Positions 46,976 through 60,140 are shown, numbered from the stretch's first letter. The stretch: 64,000 nt of DNA from Prunella strophiata (GCA_036583965.1 JAZBQD010000027.1:27163001-27227000); one strand, 5' to 3'. Made by a program: numbers and translations. Notes: a model not told the origin generated them from the letters alone.

Positions 46976-49139
46976 TCCCAAGAATGGAGTAGCTGAGGGT
47001 GGCTGCAGCTTTCACCAGGTGCTGAGGCAGAAACCCCTCAGCAGAGTTCAGGAATTGTGCACTTTCAGGACTACTACACAAGCATCAGTGTTTGTGCCTG
47101 GTGAGCTCTTGAGGAGGTTCTACCCACACCTCAGGTAAAAAGGAAAGGGGATAGACTGAACTTTATAAGCTGCTTTTTACCTCCAGGTTGTTAAAAAATC
47201 TGTTCTGTGCTGGAGGAAGCTCTCCCTGCAACCCTCTGAGCTACAGCACGGTACCAACAACAGGGGAAAGGTGATGATATTTTAGCTCAATGGCCCACAG
47301 CACCCAGCCAGGAGCTGTTGCTGAGCTCCCAGCTGCCTGCTGGCCTCCACACATTAAACTGAAAGGCACAAACTGGTCTCTTGGGGCATTTTATGCTGGT
47401 AAATCCACCACACAAATCTTTACCTTCTTGTGAAATATTTGGTTAAAAATTTTGTTGAAATTAGGACTCCAGATTCCACAGGTTTATGTTAGCCATTTCT
47501 AAAATCTCTTCAGTAGAAAGGCACAGGAGCTGGTGTGCTGGGAAACCCTGGCACATTCTTCAACATCAGCTCACAGGGTGGCTTTCTGAAGAAGCTGTTT
47601 CACCTCATCTGTGCTGTCTGCAGCCTGCCCTGGTGCTGTGGCCAGGGGACAGAAGGACAAGGGTGCTGCACCAGTGACATTACAGGTGGGTTAGGACCAA
47701 AATCCTGGTTTGGTTTCCTGATCACAGAGCCCAGCTTTGTTCTTTGCAGACTTCCCAGATGCATGCCCCCACGTGGGGAGGGACTGTGGCCCCCTGACAG
47801 CACGGTGTGGGTGGCTGACACTGGCTGGAGATGGAGATTCCAGCTGGCACGTGTCTGCAGCTCCCCCAGGAGCAAGGCTGATCCCCAGCCACTTCACAGC
47901 TACTCACATTTGGCCAGCTTCAAATCAAAAGAAAAAGTCCCATGGAAGGACTGATCTCAGTGGGCTGAACCTTAAGGGAAAGAAACTTGGAATGCAAAAG
48001 AACATTTAACCCCTTAGGGTTAGTTGATGAAGTGTTTGTTGCATCAACAGCCAAGGACCCATTCCTTGGATTTGCTCAGGGAGTAAATGCCCAAAGGACA
48101 TCCAGCTTTACTGGGTAAGTGTAGAGTTATGGCCAAATCCTGTTCTGTAGAGGATATTCTGACCTCAGGCATGCAGACATACCAATAATGGCCATTTCTA
48201 CAGCAGCTTAAATAGCAACAGCACTGCAGAGCACGTGTCCTCAGGAGAAGGTCAGGGAAGTCCCAGGGAAACCCTGCCTGCCCTTTGTGTCTCCTCCTCT
48301 CCTCCTCTCCTCTCCCTGGCTCTCTTCTGCATTCCCCCTTCCTTCAGGTCCCTTTGTGCAAAATCCAGGCTGTGGATTTTGTTCTCATTTCCCAGGTTAG
48401 GGTGGGCAGGGAGTCTCTGTGGGCAGGTGAGGGGAGGGCTGAGCCTTTCCCCAGGAGGTCTCTGGGCAAGGACTGAGGCTGTTCTGATCTAATCCTAAAA
48501 TTCTCTGACTCGTTGTAAGGAGAGGAAGGGCAGGATGGGGCAGAGCAGAGAGGCCTGGGGCTGTGGGCAGCGGGCAGGGCTGGTGGGACACCCTCTGCAT
48601 CCCCTGGAGCTGGGGCATGGAGCCTGGGTAATGGGCACAGGGCCCTGCTCGGGCTGAGGGCAACGTGGCAGCCTGTGCCCACCTCCAGCACCTGAAATGT
48701 CTGAGTGGTCAGTGCTTGCAGTTTTCCTGACCCACAGCTGCTTTTGACAGTGTGAATTTGGGAAATGTACTTTCTGGGGAAGTATTTCCCCATGGAGGGG
48801 TGGGTGCAACAGAAACTCTGCTTTCTTGCAGCCTCTGCTGTGATAGCCAGGGGCCAAGCAGAGGAGATTTAGCTGATTTTTGATTTACATTCCAGCCTTG
48901 CCCCTGTACCAGTGGGCTCTGTGAATCTGTTTGGGATGGCAGCGTTTCACTGGCTTTAGCCCAGTGTCAGATGGGACATCGGGGTCACCGAGCAGCTTTC
49001 TGGGAAACCCCCCTGTGAAAAAAGTCTCCTTTCTGCAGAGCTAAAAATGTCATCTTGACTCCGAGCATCTGGCTGCTCTGTGCTCCCTGCGAGACCTGAG
49101 CACGGGCTCCAGACTTCTACAGGTTTTAATTAAAAGCAA

Positions 49140-49760
49140 AATGAGATGTAGTCGTTACCACGGCGACAGCAGCAACATTTAACACTTGGCAAGAGCAGTA
49201 ACAAAGCACTGGAGGTGTTGGGGACTCCGCCGGGGGTTGCTCATTTCCGAGAAAGCCCAAGGAGCGAGTGAAAAGCGCCTGCTCGCTGCGCTGGGGAAAA
49301 TCGAGCAGAACGCTGCACTCCTGCAGCTTTTCCGAAAGTTCCATAAACAGCGGGCGATGCCAAATGCAGCGCTGGGAGATGGGGCTGGGGCAGCTGTGGG
49401 CATCCCTTCGCTCCTGTGGTGCCGGCTCCGGAGGGCTCTGCTGGCCGGAGCGGGGCTGGGGAGGTCCCGCAGCGGGGCCGCCGTCCCGGCCAGGCTGCAG
49501 CGGGACTCGTTTGCCGGGAGCGCCCTCTGTCGTGGTGGGAGCGCTGCCGGACAGACGGACACCGGGCAGACGGACACCGAGCAGACGGGGTCGGGTGGGA
49601 GCTCTCGGGCCCTGCCGCTGTCCCAGCAGCCCGGCATCCCCCCAGCAGCTGGCTGTGCGCCCAGTGGGGGCGGCGCTGAGCTCCGTCCCTCTGCCTCGGG
49701 GTCTGGCCCTGCAGCAAGGCCAGATCTGCCTCTGGAAAGGGGTTAGAGATGAGAGGAAGG
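49140..49760. promoter_or_regulatory. CpG-rich block downstream of PIGC
   Basis: GC and CpG content jumps here. Near its left edge is GTTACCACGGCGAC (49154-49167), similar to the RFX X-box palindrome with one half (GTTACC) perfect. It also contains a 15-bp tandem repeat near 49.55 kb. It could be a promoter or merely part of the GC-rich PIGC domain; no transcript could be traced. Confidence 0.35.
49553..49595 (+). repeat. 15-bp tandem repeat
   Basis: GACGGACACCGGGCA, GACGGACACCGAGCA, then a partial third copy GACGGGG. Confidence 0.75.
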
Positions 49761-50142
49761 CGCGATGCCCTCTCATCCCCCCATATCCTAAGGGATTTAG
49801 GGTGATGCGGTGTCTGGCGGTGGTGTGAGGCTATTCTGGCACCCACAGGGGCCAGGGTGCAGGTGAGGAGGGCTCTGCCCCCGCTCGGCCCTGCGGCTCC
49901 ATCAGCAGCCCTGCCCTCCCCGGGCCGTGCTGCAGCCCCGGCCCCCCCGAGGCTCCTGGGGCTGAGCTCTCGGTGGGACACATCCCCTGCACCCCGGCAC
50001 TGGCTCTGCATGGCCACAGCCCAATCCTCCCCGCCCGCACCCCTGCAGGGCTCAGCTCCTTCCTTCAGCACAGCCACCCAGACAGGGCAGGAGGCAGATC
50101 CTGAGGGGAACACAAGAGTGGCCCTTGTGCCGTGTGACAGAC

Positions 50143-50148
50143 TTTATT
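50143..50148 (-). promoter_or_regulatory. PIGC: Polyadenylation signal of PIGC
   Basis: TTTATT on the + strand (AATAAA on the minus strand), 85 bp after the PIGC stop codon. This implies a very short 3' untranslated region. Confidence 0.7.
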
Positions 50149-50232
50149 GGCTCAGGTGTCCTCCCCCACAGGGCTGTCCCCCAGCCACGGGGGGACAGCC
50201 TTTCACTGCTCGGAGCAGAGGGTCCCCCTGGG

Positions 50233-51111
50233 CTACATGAGGAACCTGGACAGGTCCTCCTTGATTTCAGCCTCGTCCCACGGCCCGTGGATGTTGTCCT
50301 TGAGCAGCTGGAGGCGGATGAGGCAGTAGGGGCAGAGGCAGGAGATAGCGAGCAGCAGGGAGGCGAAGAGCACGGCGCCCACGCTGGACACCGTGGCCAG
50401 CCCCGCCAGCGCCGCCAGCGCGAACAGCACCGTCACCCCCACGTAGCACCGCGGGGTCCGCGCCTTCAGCTTCTTCTGCAGCATGGGCCACAGGGCGAAG
50501 ATCTGCATGGCGAAGGTCACCATGACGAAGGCGTGCAGGGAGCGGGGCAGGCGCGAGGCCAGGCACACCGAGGCGAAGATGGCCATGTTGAGGGACAGCG
50601 TGCTGGACACAATGGCAGCGTTGGCGCCGTAGTCGAAGAAGATGAGGTGCCCCAGGAGCATGAGGGCCGACATGGCGTAGATGGTGTCCGTGCTGATGGA
50701 CTCGGTCAGCGTCTTCAGCACCGGCGAGAAGCCGTAGGTGAAGGCGGCGAACACCAGCGTGCTCTTGAGGTCAGCCCAGCGCGTCCGCCCGCTGGCCCAG
50801 CGCCCGGCCCCGCCGTCCACGGCGTCGAACAGGACGTAGCCGAGCAGGGAGGACACCAGCGCCGCTCCGAAAAGGCCCTGCGGGCTCAGCATCCCGGCGT
50901 CCATGTACCACCAGGTGAGCACGAAGACGCAGACGCTGCACAGCTGCTGCACCACCGCTCCCGACTGGAAGACCACGGCCCGGTATCGGTACTGCCGGGC
51001 GTGCACGTTCTTCCGCAGCTCCTCCAGGAACCGCTGGTCCACGTAGTTATCGGGGAAGGGCTGGCGCTCGTACAGCACCTTCTGCCACCGCCGCCCGGGC
51101 ACCGGCTCCAT
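50233..51111 (-). CDS. PIGC: PIGC, phosphatidylinositol N-acetylglucosaminyltransferase subunit C
   Basis: A single uninterrupted exon encodes 292 residues, near the roughly 297 of the human protein, which is also intronless. PIG-C is a multipass ER membrane subunit of the GPI-GlcNAc transferase that moves GlcNAc from UDP-GlcNAc to phosphatidylinositol, the first step of GPI-anchor synthesis. Recognisable family blocks are [17 protein letters not shown] (residues 9-25), TRWADLKS (110-117), [13 protein letters not shown] (126-138), [20 protein letters not shown] (154-173), LPRSLHAF (188-195) and the C-terminal [18 protein letters not shown] (273-290). About eight hydrophobic segments fit the known topology; the soluble N-terminus precedes the first at about 48-68. 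I chose the ATG at 51109-51111 because its context (GCCATGG) is strong and the length fits. An upstream in-frame ATG at 51174 would add 21 basic residues. Codons are extremely GC-rich. Confidence 0.97.
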   Translation of the reverse strand: MEPVPGRRWQKVLYERQPFPDNYVDQRFLEELRKNVHARQYRYRAVVFQSGAVVQQLCSVCVFVLTWWYMDAGMLSPQGLFGAALVSSLLGYVLFDAVDGGAGRWASGRTRWADLKSTLVFAAFTYGFSPVLKTLTESISTDTIYAMSALMLLGHLIFFDYGANAAIVSSTLSLNMAIFASVCLASRLPRSLHAFVMVTFAMQIFALWPMLQKKLKARTPRCYVGVTVLFALAALAGLATVSSVGAVLFASLLLAISCLCPYCLIRLQLLKDNIHGPWDEAEIKEDLSRFLM

Positions 51112-51350
51112 GGCCCCGGCACGGGCTGGGGGCTCGCAGCCCCGGCCCCGCCGCCGCTGCCGGAGGTGGCGCAAGGGACGCCGGGGCGCTCACGGCCGCC
51201 ACCTCCCGGCCGGAGCCCCGGGACGCGGCCGGAACCGCGGGCGGGACCGGCACCCGGGGCCGGGTACCGGGGCCGGGCACCGCCACGCCCGAGAAGGGGT
51301 CACACCCCGCCCCCCCCGGGCTGCGCTCCCCGCTCCGTGTGAGCTTCAGC
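51112..51350 (-). promoter_or_regulatory. PIGC: PIGC CpG-island promoter and 5' UTR
   Basis: Very GC- and CpG-rich sequence directly upstream of the PIGC start codon, with GC boxes (CCCCGCCCC near 51.3 kb) and no TATA box. This is typical of a housekeeping promoter. The transcription start is not resolved. Confidence 0.6.
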
Positions 51351-54300
51351 AGCGCCTGGGGCTGGGTTCAGAGCACACCGCAGCTCGGGCTGGGATCTGC
51401 TCATCCCGAGAGCCACAAGCCCTTGTCCCGCTCGCAGCTGCTGCCGGTGCGGGCTGGGGCTGTCTCGGTCCTGCCTGGCCCCGCAAGCCGGCCGGAGGGA
51501 TGCTCCTGCCATGGGCCCACACCGTGGCGAAGAGCAGTCTCCCTGCAGCTGCCGAGAAGGGCACAGCCGGCCCATGGGATTTAGCCAGGGCCTCTCTGTG
51601 CTCGGACATCCCGCTGCGTGCCCAGCCCATGCTGCAAGCCCCACTCCCTGTCCCGGTCCAGCGAGGCACCTGCTTTTCTGGCCAAACCAGGCTCCGGCAG
51701 CCAGCTCAGGAATGTGGGTGTGATGCCCTTCCCCTGCAGCTCCTGCCTGCTCACAGCTCAGTCCTGCCCTGCCCGAGAGAGGAGCAAGAGGAGGAAAGCT
51801 GGGCTGGAGAGGTGCAGCCCTGCGGGGCCATCATCTCCTGTGCCCATCTCCACGCCAAAGGGACTCAGCATGTGCAGCAAGGGGTCAGGGGCATATTAAG
51901 GGAGATTTCACAGAGGCCAGAGGTGTTTTCCTGAAGTCTTTGCTTGTGCTCAGGTCAGAGCCTTCCCAGCCCCAGAGAGGTGCTTGCTGCTGAGGAGCTG
52001 CTTCATTTGGCCTCACCCGAGAGGCCTCGGCCCAAACAGTGCCCTGTCTGTGCTGTGGGAAGGGGATGTTCATGGCCCTGCTGTCCCAGCAGCAACAGGC
52101 AGAAGAGCTGTGGGTTGTTTTCACCCAGAGCCTGCCACAGGACACTCTCCAAACAGATCCCACCTCCTCAGATACGTGCAGAGCAGCAGGTAACACCCAC
52201 ACTGCTGCTGTGCCTTTGGGGGGCCTCAGGCTGAGCCACACCACAGTGACATCTCAAAAGTGCCACCTCCCAGCCCCGAGTCACTGCACTTGCTCGCCAG
52301 GGCAGTAGCAGCTGCTCACCCTGTGCAGGTACCCCATGCCAAGGGGTGATGCCAGCAGGCTCCAAGCCAGCATGCAGCTGGACTCAGTTTCAGCTGCCCT
52401 CTCTAAAAGCCCCCAGCCCCACGCTTTGCACAGAGCCATGCACGTGCCTCCATGTGCACAAGGCAGTGCCCACAGGGACAGGGAGTGCTGCCAGCTCCTG
52501 TGATTGCTGGAATTGCCTCGGTGCCCAGGGCCTGGGAACTTGTGATTTTGAACTAAATGTCCCTCTCTCAAAGTCATGGAGTAAAGTTGGGGCATGCGAG
52601 AGGAAAGCTGGGAGGGCAGAGTGCCATTCCTGCTGGTCTGAAAAGAGGAATGCCACCTCGGGTGGGCATGGGCAGGGCAGGGCTGTGCTCTCACTGTGGG
52701 TGGTGGCAGCAGGTTTGCTGTAACCTGGCCCTGGGCTCTCTGCACATCTGTGATGCTTTGGGGACCAAGAAGAGCAGGCTGGGCTGAAGCATGAAGGTGC
52801 TTCCACGTGGTCAGGTCCATGCAGAAACCCCAGTGGAGAGAACAGAGGTGAGGGGTACTTCACGTGCCCTTTCAGATCTCCTCTGCTGTGGGCCAGCAAA
52901 GTGCCCTTGGAGGCAGGGAGAGGTGGGAGACTGGGGCTGGTCAGTGACTCACGGTGCTCCTGAGCCACGCTGGGTGATGCCAGCACAGCCAAACCCCTCT
53001 GGGAGATCCAGCACAGCAGCTGGAGCCCCCGCGGGTGCCCACCCGGACAAGGGGATCTCTCTGGTGTTGGCTCTGCACCCCTGGCAATGCCAGCCCAGGG
53101 CTGAGACCCACAGGGCCTGGCACCCACCTGGTGCTTGGGGGACCCCAGCAGGGTCTGGGACGAAGCAGCTGCCAGCTGCTGCGCTGGCACTGTGTCCCTG
53201 GGAGGGGACGGCGTGTGACTGCCACGTGTAATGGCACCGCCCACGGTGCAAAGGGCAGCTCAGCCCTGCCCCGGTGGCCCAGACTTTGCCGCAGGGCAGT
53301 GACTCTGCGGGGCAGGGACTCCCCTGCCTGCACAACTGTCCCAGCGGGACCTGCCACGGGACCCGCCACGTCACGGTGACCAGCTGGCCCTGCTGCCCAG
53401 AGGGGACCTTGGTGCCATGGAGTCATCCCTCAGCCCTCCCGGGAGCTCTCCTGGCAGGGATAAGCAGTAGCTAAGGTCAAGAATACAAAAGTCCTTTGTG
53501 AGCATCTAAATTCCCACTCTGGGTTCCGTGCCACCTCCCTCACCTCACAGTGTCCCCAAGTGCCACTGGCCTCTGGAGAGGCTGTGGGGTGGTGAGTGCT
53601 CTGAGCCCCTCTGCTGAAATGCAGGGATGAGGAGCTGGGTGCCATGGCACTACAAACTCTGTGTATGCTGAGGCTTGGCTCTGCCCTGCCCTCTGCAAAG
53701 GGACCCCACTGCAGATTTGTTTAGAGTCTGCCTCCTCTGAATGTTGGAATACACTGCTGAAGTTGTTTGGAGGAAGGCTGGAAAAGGTGACAGGCTGGGA
53801 CTGAAATAGCTGGGATTGATCTGGACCTCCACTGGAGATATTTGAATATCAAAGTATGGCAGGCACTGCTCCTCCACCACTGCCTCGGGGCTGCCTCCAG
53901 GTGTGTCTGATTGCCCTCGGGACGGGCCCATCACTTGTGCTGCAGAAATGGGCTTCACAGTGACTGGGCAGCCACTCTGATAAGGGTCCCAGCTGGCTGG
54001 AGGCTGCATGGATGAGGTTGGATCCTGTCCCTGTCCCTGTCCCTCAGACAGGGCTCTCCCCCTGCATCCCTACGTGTCACCCACAGGAATGACACGGCAC
54101 AGCTACGGATCCCTGGGCCTTGTTTCTCTGCCAAGCCATCCCCCAGCCTTCCCCTTTGACCCTGGAGCCAAACCCTCCCTCCACAGGAATGTTGTTCAGG
54201 GAGGGGGGAGGTTGGCACAGCTCCAGCTGCTGCATTTTTCCATGTCCAGAGATCTTCTCCTGCCTTAAAAGGGCCCATGACACGGGCTGTGCCTGCTCTC

Positions 54301-57300
54301 CTGCAGTCACCTATTTAAGGATTGTTTGGGGACAGAGTGGGACGACACCAGCCCAGAGCCTCGCAGCTGGGCTGAGCCCCGTGGGGGGTACTGGGGCAGA
54401 CAGGGGCTGGCTGCCCTGGGAGCCCTGCAGGGCCTGGACATGGTGCTGCTCCAGCTCTCCCAGGCTCTCCCTTTCCTGTGTGCAGGTCAGATTTCCTGAG
54501 CTGAGATGAGGAGGTACCAAGGCTGCTGGAGAAACCCTGCTCAGAGCTGGCAGAGCAGTCCAGGAAAATGGGATTGGTCTGAGAAGCCCACACTGGACTG
54601 GAATCTGCCAGGGCAAGGTTTGGGATTTGCTGAGACTGTTGCAGGGGGAGAAAGATGGGAAGGCTGAGGATCTGGGGCAGGAGAGATGAGCTGTGGAAAG
54701 ACACGTGCCTGCAGGGATGTGACCTCTGGAACACAGCCATGGGGGGCAGTGAAACTGAGCTGCCTCGTTCCTGGCATTCCCTGACGGTCAGCACGGATCC
54801 CTGCAGCCCTTGGCAAAACAGCCTCCCCCCCACCCACTCTGGGCTCTGGAAAAAGGGACAAGCCAGCCCAGCCCAGGGCCTGGCCAGCTCCAGGGCAGTA
54901 GGTCAGCAGGGCCTGTTTTGCATGGGAACTCCATCAGGGTCAAGCTGTCACCTAATAAAGATGTTTTTGTTGTTTAATCTGCTTTAGAATAAGAAAACCC
55001 CAAGGAAACTACAGACAAAATAACATCAGCAATCTGCTCTGCCAGTTGCAGGGTGCTCCAGGGTGGGATGAGTCCAAACTTCAGGTGCTCAGGTAAGCTC
55101 AGCTCAACCTTCAGCTGCGTGTGGCCCATCTCTAACACACAGATGCAGGGAGAAAACCAGACCTTGGAGATAAAATAATAAATCTGCCTGTGGGACCTGA
55201 GCGTGGGTTGTCATGGAAGCTGGAAGGTGGAAACTGAGATTTGGGAACAAGGAGGGTCTTATGGTGCACACAGGTGTCTCCAAGACCTGGCACAGCAGGG
55301 CTGGGGCTCCAAAACAAAGCTCTGTCTAGTGGCTTCTCACTCTGCTCCCCCTTGTTTAGCCCTAAATGTGTAGTGCAGGGGTGGGATGTGAACTGCTGAC
55401 CCAGCTCTTCCACAGTTGGTGGAAAGGCATCAAGAGCTGCAGGTGGCAAAACCCTGAAAAACCCAACTCCCCAGAGGGTAAAAGCAATGTCCCTCCAGGG
55501 GTGGTGGCTGGAGCCCCATGGCAGCTCCCCAGCACCAACTCTGCCTGCCCTGAGCCTCCTACAGCAGCTCTGGGATACTGAGGGAGGAGTGTGAAGGGAC
55601 CCAGAGTTTCTAACAAGGTTTTTAGTGTATGCCATGGAGATATTTTTGTTCTATAAATGGGGAGGGGGATATTGGATGAAACCATATATGCAAACACTGT
55701 TGGTTTTTCTAGGAAGTGTAGCTCAGGGAAAATCTGGTGTGCACAGGTCAAAAAGAGGTTGCAACTCCCTGTTTGAGCCTGGTGTGCTGTTCCCTGTTTC
55801 AGCCTGGTGAGAGGATCCTCCTCTATGCTCACCTTCCCATTTGCCTAGTAAAGAAGTAAAGAAGCTTTTGTGCAAACACAGCATGGCCTCAGTCTGTGAA
55901 CCAGTGATTTCCCAGGAGACATCCACAGCAGGAGCCCTCCCTGCCCTCTTCCCTGGAGCTCCAAGCAGGAGCCCAGGTGCTCCTTTAGAGCTCTGATGTG
56001 GGGCTGAGGAGCGTTTCACACCTGCAGCGCCCCTCCCTGCAACACGAGCTCGTCCTGCCCCAAACCACGGGCAGGGGTGCCTGGTGTGCCTGTTCCCCTG
56101 GAGCATGAGTCCCTGAGAAGTGACACTCCTGCTGCCAGCCACCCCCTAACCCTCTGCCCGTTTTTAAATTTCTGGCAGGCAGGGGATGGAGCCAGGTGGG
56201 AATTTAGTTTGTTTTAGCAGTTGGCAGAAAGGGGAAGGGAGGTGGCTGGGGCTGAGGGGTTCCCTGTGTGTGTCTGCTCAGCCCTTTGGGTCCCTCATCC
56301 CCACCACTGGATCTCACAGAGGTGCTGGTGCTCCTGTGTGGGCTGTGCCACCCTCCCAGGCTCCTGGCACTGCTGCCCAGGGCTCTGCCCACCCTCCAGC
56401 CCAGGGATGTGTGGGGGGTGGGTCTCAGGTTTGGGTTTGTGCTGAGAAAGCCACGGATGCCCTGCCCTGCTGGACCAGGTGCCCATGACATCCCCCACTG
56501 TGGCCTTGACTTGCCCAGGGCCACAGAGCAAACCAGCCCCAGGCTGCACCAGGTGCTTTCCCAGCCCTTCCTCTCACCCCAGGGGCAGAGTGAGGAGAGG
56601 GAAGGGGAAGCTTCAGCCCACGCTGTCCTCCCAGAAATGAAGGCTAAAAAAAGCTTCACATTTTCCTTGTGAAGTTTTGCTGTTTCTCGGTTTCTGCAGT
56701 GAAATTTTTCTTTTCCCAGCAGGGCTCAGACAGCAGGTGCTGGGAAGCACCAGGGGCACCCAGGCGCCCATCATGGTTCATCCCACTGCAAGCCCCCAGG
56801 CCCACAGCACATTTCCATCACGAGAGCAAGAATTAATTTGGATTCTGTGTCCCAGCTGTCAGCAGCCTCTGGACTTTCCCCATTCCATCAGCCCCATCAG
56901 ATGGCAAGAGAAACTCCCCAGTGGGTGACCACGTTTGTCTTCTCCAGCACCAGGGCTCTGCACTGGTATCACAGCATTGCCAAGGTGCTGCTGAAGTTGT
57001 GCCTGGAACACCTGCCAGCCATGCTAGGATAAGGTGGATCCCTTCCCCAGGAAGCCATTTTCTATCCATTCCCAAGCACTGGCTGTAGGAAAGAGTAGTT
57101 TGCTGTCATGCAGAGGCTCTGTGGCTCTGCAGCAGGGCCAGGAGATGTTGCAGCTGTACCCTGCCTGGGCATCCCCACTGGAGCAATCATTTTATCTCCT
57201 ATTTCTAGGCAAAGATAAAATTTAGCCACATGAAATGAGAAACCGAACCACAAATGTTTTCAAGTGACATTCCCACCTCAATTAGTTTTCTTCATCTTAT

Positions 57301-60140
57301 GTGAAGTTTTGAGCTCAAACCCCACTAAGTCCCCACTAAAGAGGGGACTCAGAGCCAGGTGGAGGAGACTGGCCCTGGCTGTGCCCTGCAAGAGCTGCCC
57401 AAGGGGCTGTCACAGGAGCTCCTGGCCCCATCCTGCTTTGGGAGCCGTGGCACTGTGCCACCTGTGCCAGAATTCGGGGCTCTCTCGGGCAGGGCTGGGG
57501 CTGCTGGCTGCAGATCTGAGCAGTGGCTCTCCTGCACCGGGTCAGGCAGCCCCAGCCGGTGTCACCAAGGCTGCCCGGCGCCAGCCCACGTTCATTAACC
57601 CTAAGCACGTTAATGAACCCTAAGCAGACTGCGTGCGCACAGAGCGCTCAGGTGGCCCCGCCTGCGGGAATGTGCCGCTGGATCCGGGCGGTCGCTGTGA
57701 CCGCGGGACTCTCTGGGCTGAAATCTCCCGGGATTTAAAGGAGTGGGAGTGGGAACCAGAGCCCGTGCAGGGGCATGTCCACATCTGGGACCACAGAGGC
57801 ACAGCCCATGTGTCACAGGCAGTTTGCTGAGTGATGAAAGAGCAATTGACCTGCTCAGCTGGAGGTGGAGTTGCTCCTGTTTGATTTTCCAAGGAAAATT
57901 ATTCCAACCTTTATTTTTTGCACAGGCTTTCCTTTCGGTGCGAATCGCCGAAGATATAAAAGAAACAGGAGTTTTTTTTTTACAAGTTTTGTGCTGGTTT
58001 TTTGGATTCTCTCCTGCAAGTGGTTAACAGTTCATCTGAAGTCAGAGGAAGGTCTCTGAAGCAATCTTGCAATTTACAGCTTTTCCTTTACCAAGTAAGA
58101 AACAGTCAGGAAATTAAACAGGAAATTGTGTCTGGAAGGAACAAAAGTTGCGTTGTCAGGACCTGCTTATGAAAGATTTAGTTTATTTTAACCAGTAAGG
58201 AGCCAAGATCAATAGTCAGAAGAGGAAGGAGTTTGTGTGAATTAAATCACACGTGAAAAAAGAAGGAAAAAAAAAGGCAACACTTAGGAAAACAAGAAGC
58301 CTTTGTAAAGAGCAGATAGGGATGAATGGCAGAGAAGGCTTTGCCACTGCAGCAAACAAATGCTGCAAAGTGCTGAAAGGCAGAGGCCCAGGGTGTGCCC
58401 CTGGATCAGGTGTCTCTCCAGAAGTCAGTCCTGAAAAGCCCAGATCTCTGGGGGATACTCCACAGCCAGCCTGTTGGAATGTTGGGGTGCAATGGACCAG
58501 CACTGCCCCATCACTGTGCAGGTAGAACAGCACCACCTCCTCTTTCCTGCTGCTTCCAAGGTGTCCCTTGGGTGGCCTCCTCCAGCTTTCCCTACCCGGG
58601 GTGCCAAGCACCACAGGCCAGGTTTTATTCCTGCTCAGCAGTGATGTTCCCTGCCCAGGGGATGCAGGGTGAGCTCAAATTCAGCCCCAGGAATTCACCA
58701 GCCCGCTTCCTCCAGGGGTTTTCCATGAGAAATCTGGCCAGGAGCAAGCAAAACAAAAAAAAAAAAAAAAAAAAAAACAAAAAAACAAACCCTGCTACAA
58801 ACATGCAGCACTTTTTGAGAATTCCATACAAATATTTGCTCCTTGGTAGCCCCATGGGCCACTGGGTTTGTGGTTAATTAGGGGCTCTAGTTAGGAGATT
58901 GGGTAATCAGTAATTTTTTGACTCTTGAATTGCTCATCAGTGGTTGGGAAACAAGCTCAGCAAGCACTGGTATGTGGGTATGGCAGAGGTGGGGACATCA
59001 AGACCCTGCCTGGCTGATCCAGGCTCTTCTTGGGGACTGACTCAAAGGGGCTTTTCCTCCAGGATCCCAGCACTGTAACACTTCCCCTGAAATGATGTGT
59101 GACAGCTCTTGGGCCGTGTTTGGTCTAAGCTGTGCTCACTCCTAACGGGATCACAGTGCCAGGGAGCTGTGCCAGGAGGGAGCAGCCCCAGGGGCTGTGC
59201 CAGTGTGGCTTCAGAACCTTCTCCAGTGCTCGGGGAGGCTGCAGGAATTCCTGTCCTGGAATGGAGACAGGCCCAGCCATACCCCGTGGCAGCGCTGAGG
59301 CCAAGAGCTCTGGCTGGCAGTCCTCAGCAACGGGTTAATGAATGTTTCCCAGCTCTTCCAGCAGCCACATCAGCAGGTGTTTGAATTTCCAGCGCTTCAC
59401 GGATGGACGCCTGTGGTTCTGGCCGTGCCCAGCACGTACTCTGTGGCCAAGGCTGTGCTGTTGGGATGGGCAAATGCCCCGAGGCAGCCCGAGCCCGGCG
59501 GGAGAGGCGCTCCGGGCCCGCTTCAGCAGCCGCGGGCGGGACCTGCGCCGCTCCCGCCCCTCTGGGAATTTCGGAAAGGCAGGGAGTGCCAGGTGTGAAC
59601 GAAGGCACCAAGTTACAGGGTGAAAAACAGACACAAAGGCTTTGCAGAGGTCCCCGCTGCTGGCTGACTGCAGTCTCGGCATCCCAAGCTCTGTACGGGC
59701 CGGGTCACGGGGCTGGAGCTGCTCTGGGGAAAGCAGCAGCTGTGATTCACAGCCTGCCTGCGGGCTGAGCTGCCCTTCCTCGGTCAGAGTCCGGACATGT
59801 GCACGTTTCCAGCGTGGCATGCTCCTGACTCACCCGCCTGCACCCCGCAGGGCTCCCAGGGCCGGGCCGCGCTGCTCCCCCGTCCTGCCGCTGGTTTTGG
59901 CAGCAGTGAGCCGCAAGGAAGGTTTTCCTGCCTCGCTGTGAAGAGCAGCGCTGCAGAGGGGCAGGTTTGGGCCGGGTTACCCACAGGACGCCTCGTGTTT
60001 TGGTTACAACCGGGGTGTTCTTCTACCGGTCCAGTGCCGGGGACGCTCCTCACTTCTGTCCCACATGCGACCTGGCCTGTACTCCCTGAGTGTCTCCCAG
60101 GAGCACTCCCCGCTCCCACGACGGATATAAATGTTTGCTG
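51351..60140. other. PIGC-SUCO intergenic region
   Basis: An 8.8-kb GC-moderate region between two divergent genes. Long frames are numerous, but they occur on both strands with no conserved-looking motif. The mammalian gene C1orf105 sits near here in human; I could not recognise any exon of it. A poly(A) tract lies at 58.75 kb. Nothing else specific is seen. Confidence 0.65.
58755..58796 (+). repeat. Poly(A) tract with interspersed C
   Basis: Roughly 40 bases, AAAACAAAA pattern; possibly the tail of a decayed retroposon, but no body is recognisable to its left. Confidence 0.75.

Larger units (their letters stand above)
45714..50140. other. DNM3-PIGC intergenic region
   Basis: The space between the 3' ends of two convergent genes. 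It holds a 37-bp tandem repeat (46.88 kb) and, at 49.14-50.1 kb, a GC- and CpG-rich block with long overlapping open frames on both strands that look like composition artefacts. I recognise no gene. Confidence 0.7.

Noticed and set aside
49241..50113. 290-residue open frame on the minus strand just downstream of PIGC
   Set aside because: Composition-driven (A, R, G, P, S) in a CpG-rich block with equally long frames on the opposite strand. No family recognised, and it overlaps nothing conserved-looking.
50125..51342. 405-residue open frame on the + strand
   Set aside because: It is the exact antisense shadow of PIGC, created by the GC-rich codons of that gene; no motif or splice context of its own.
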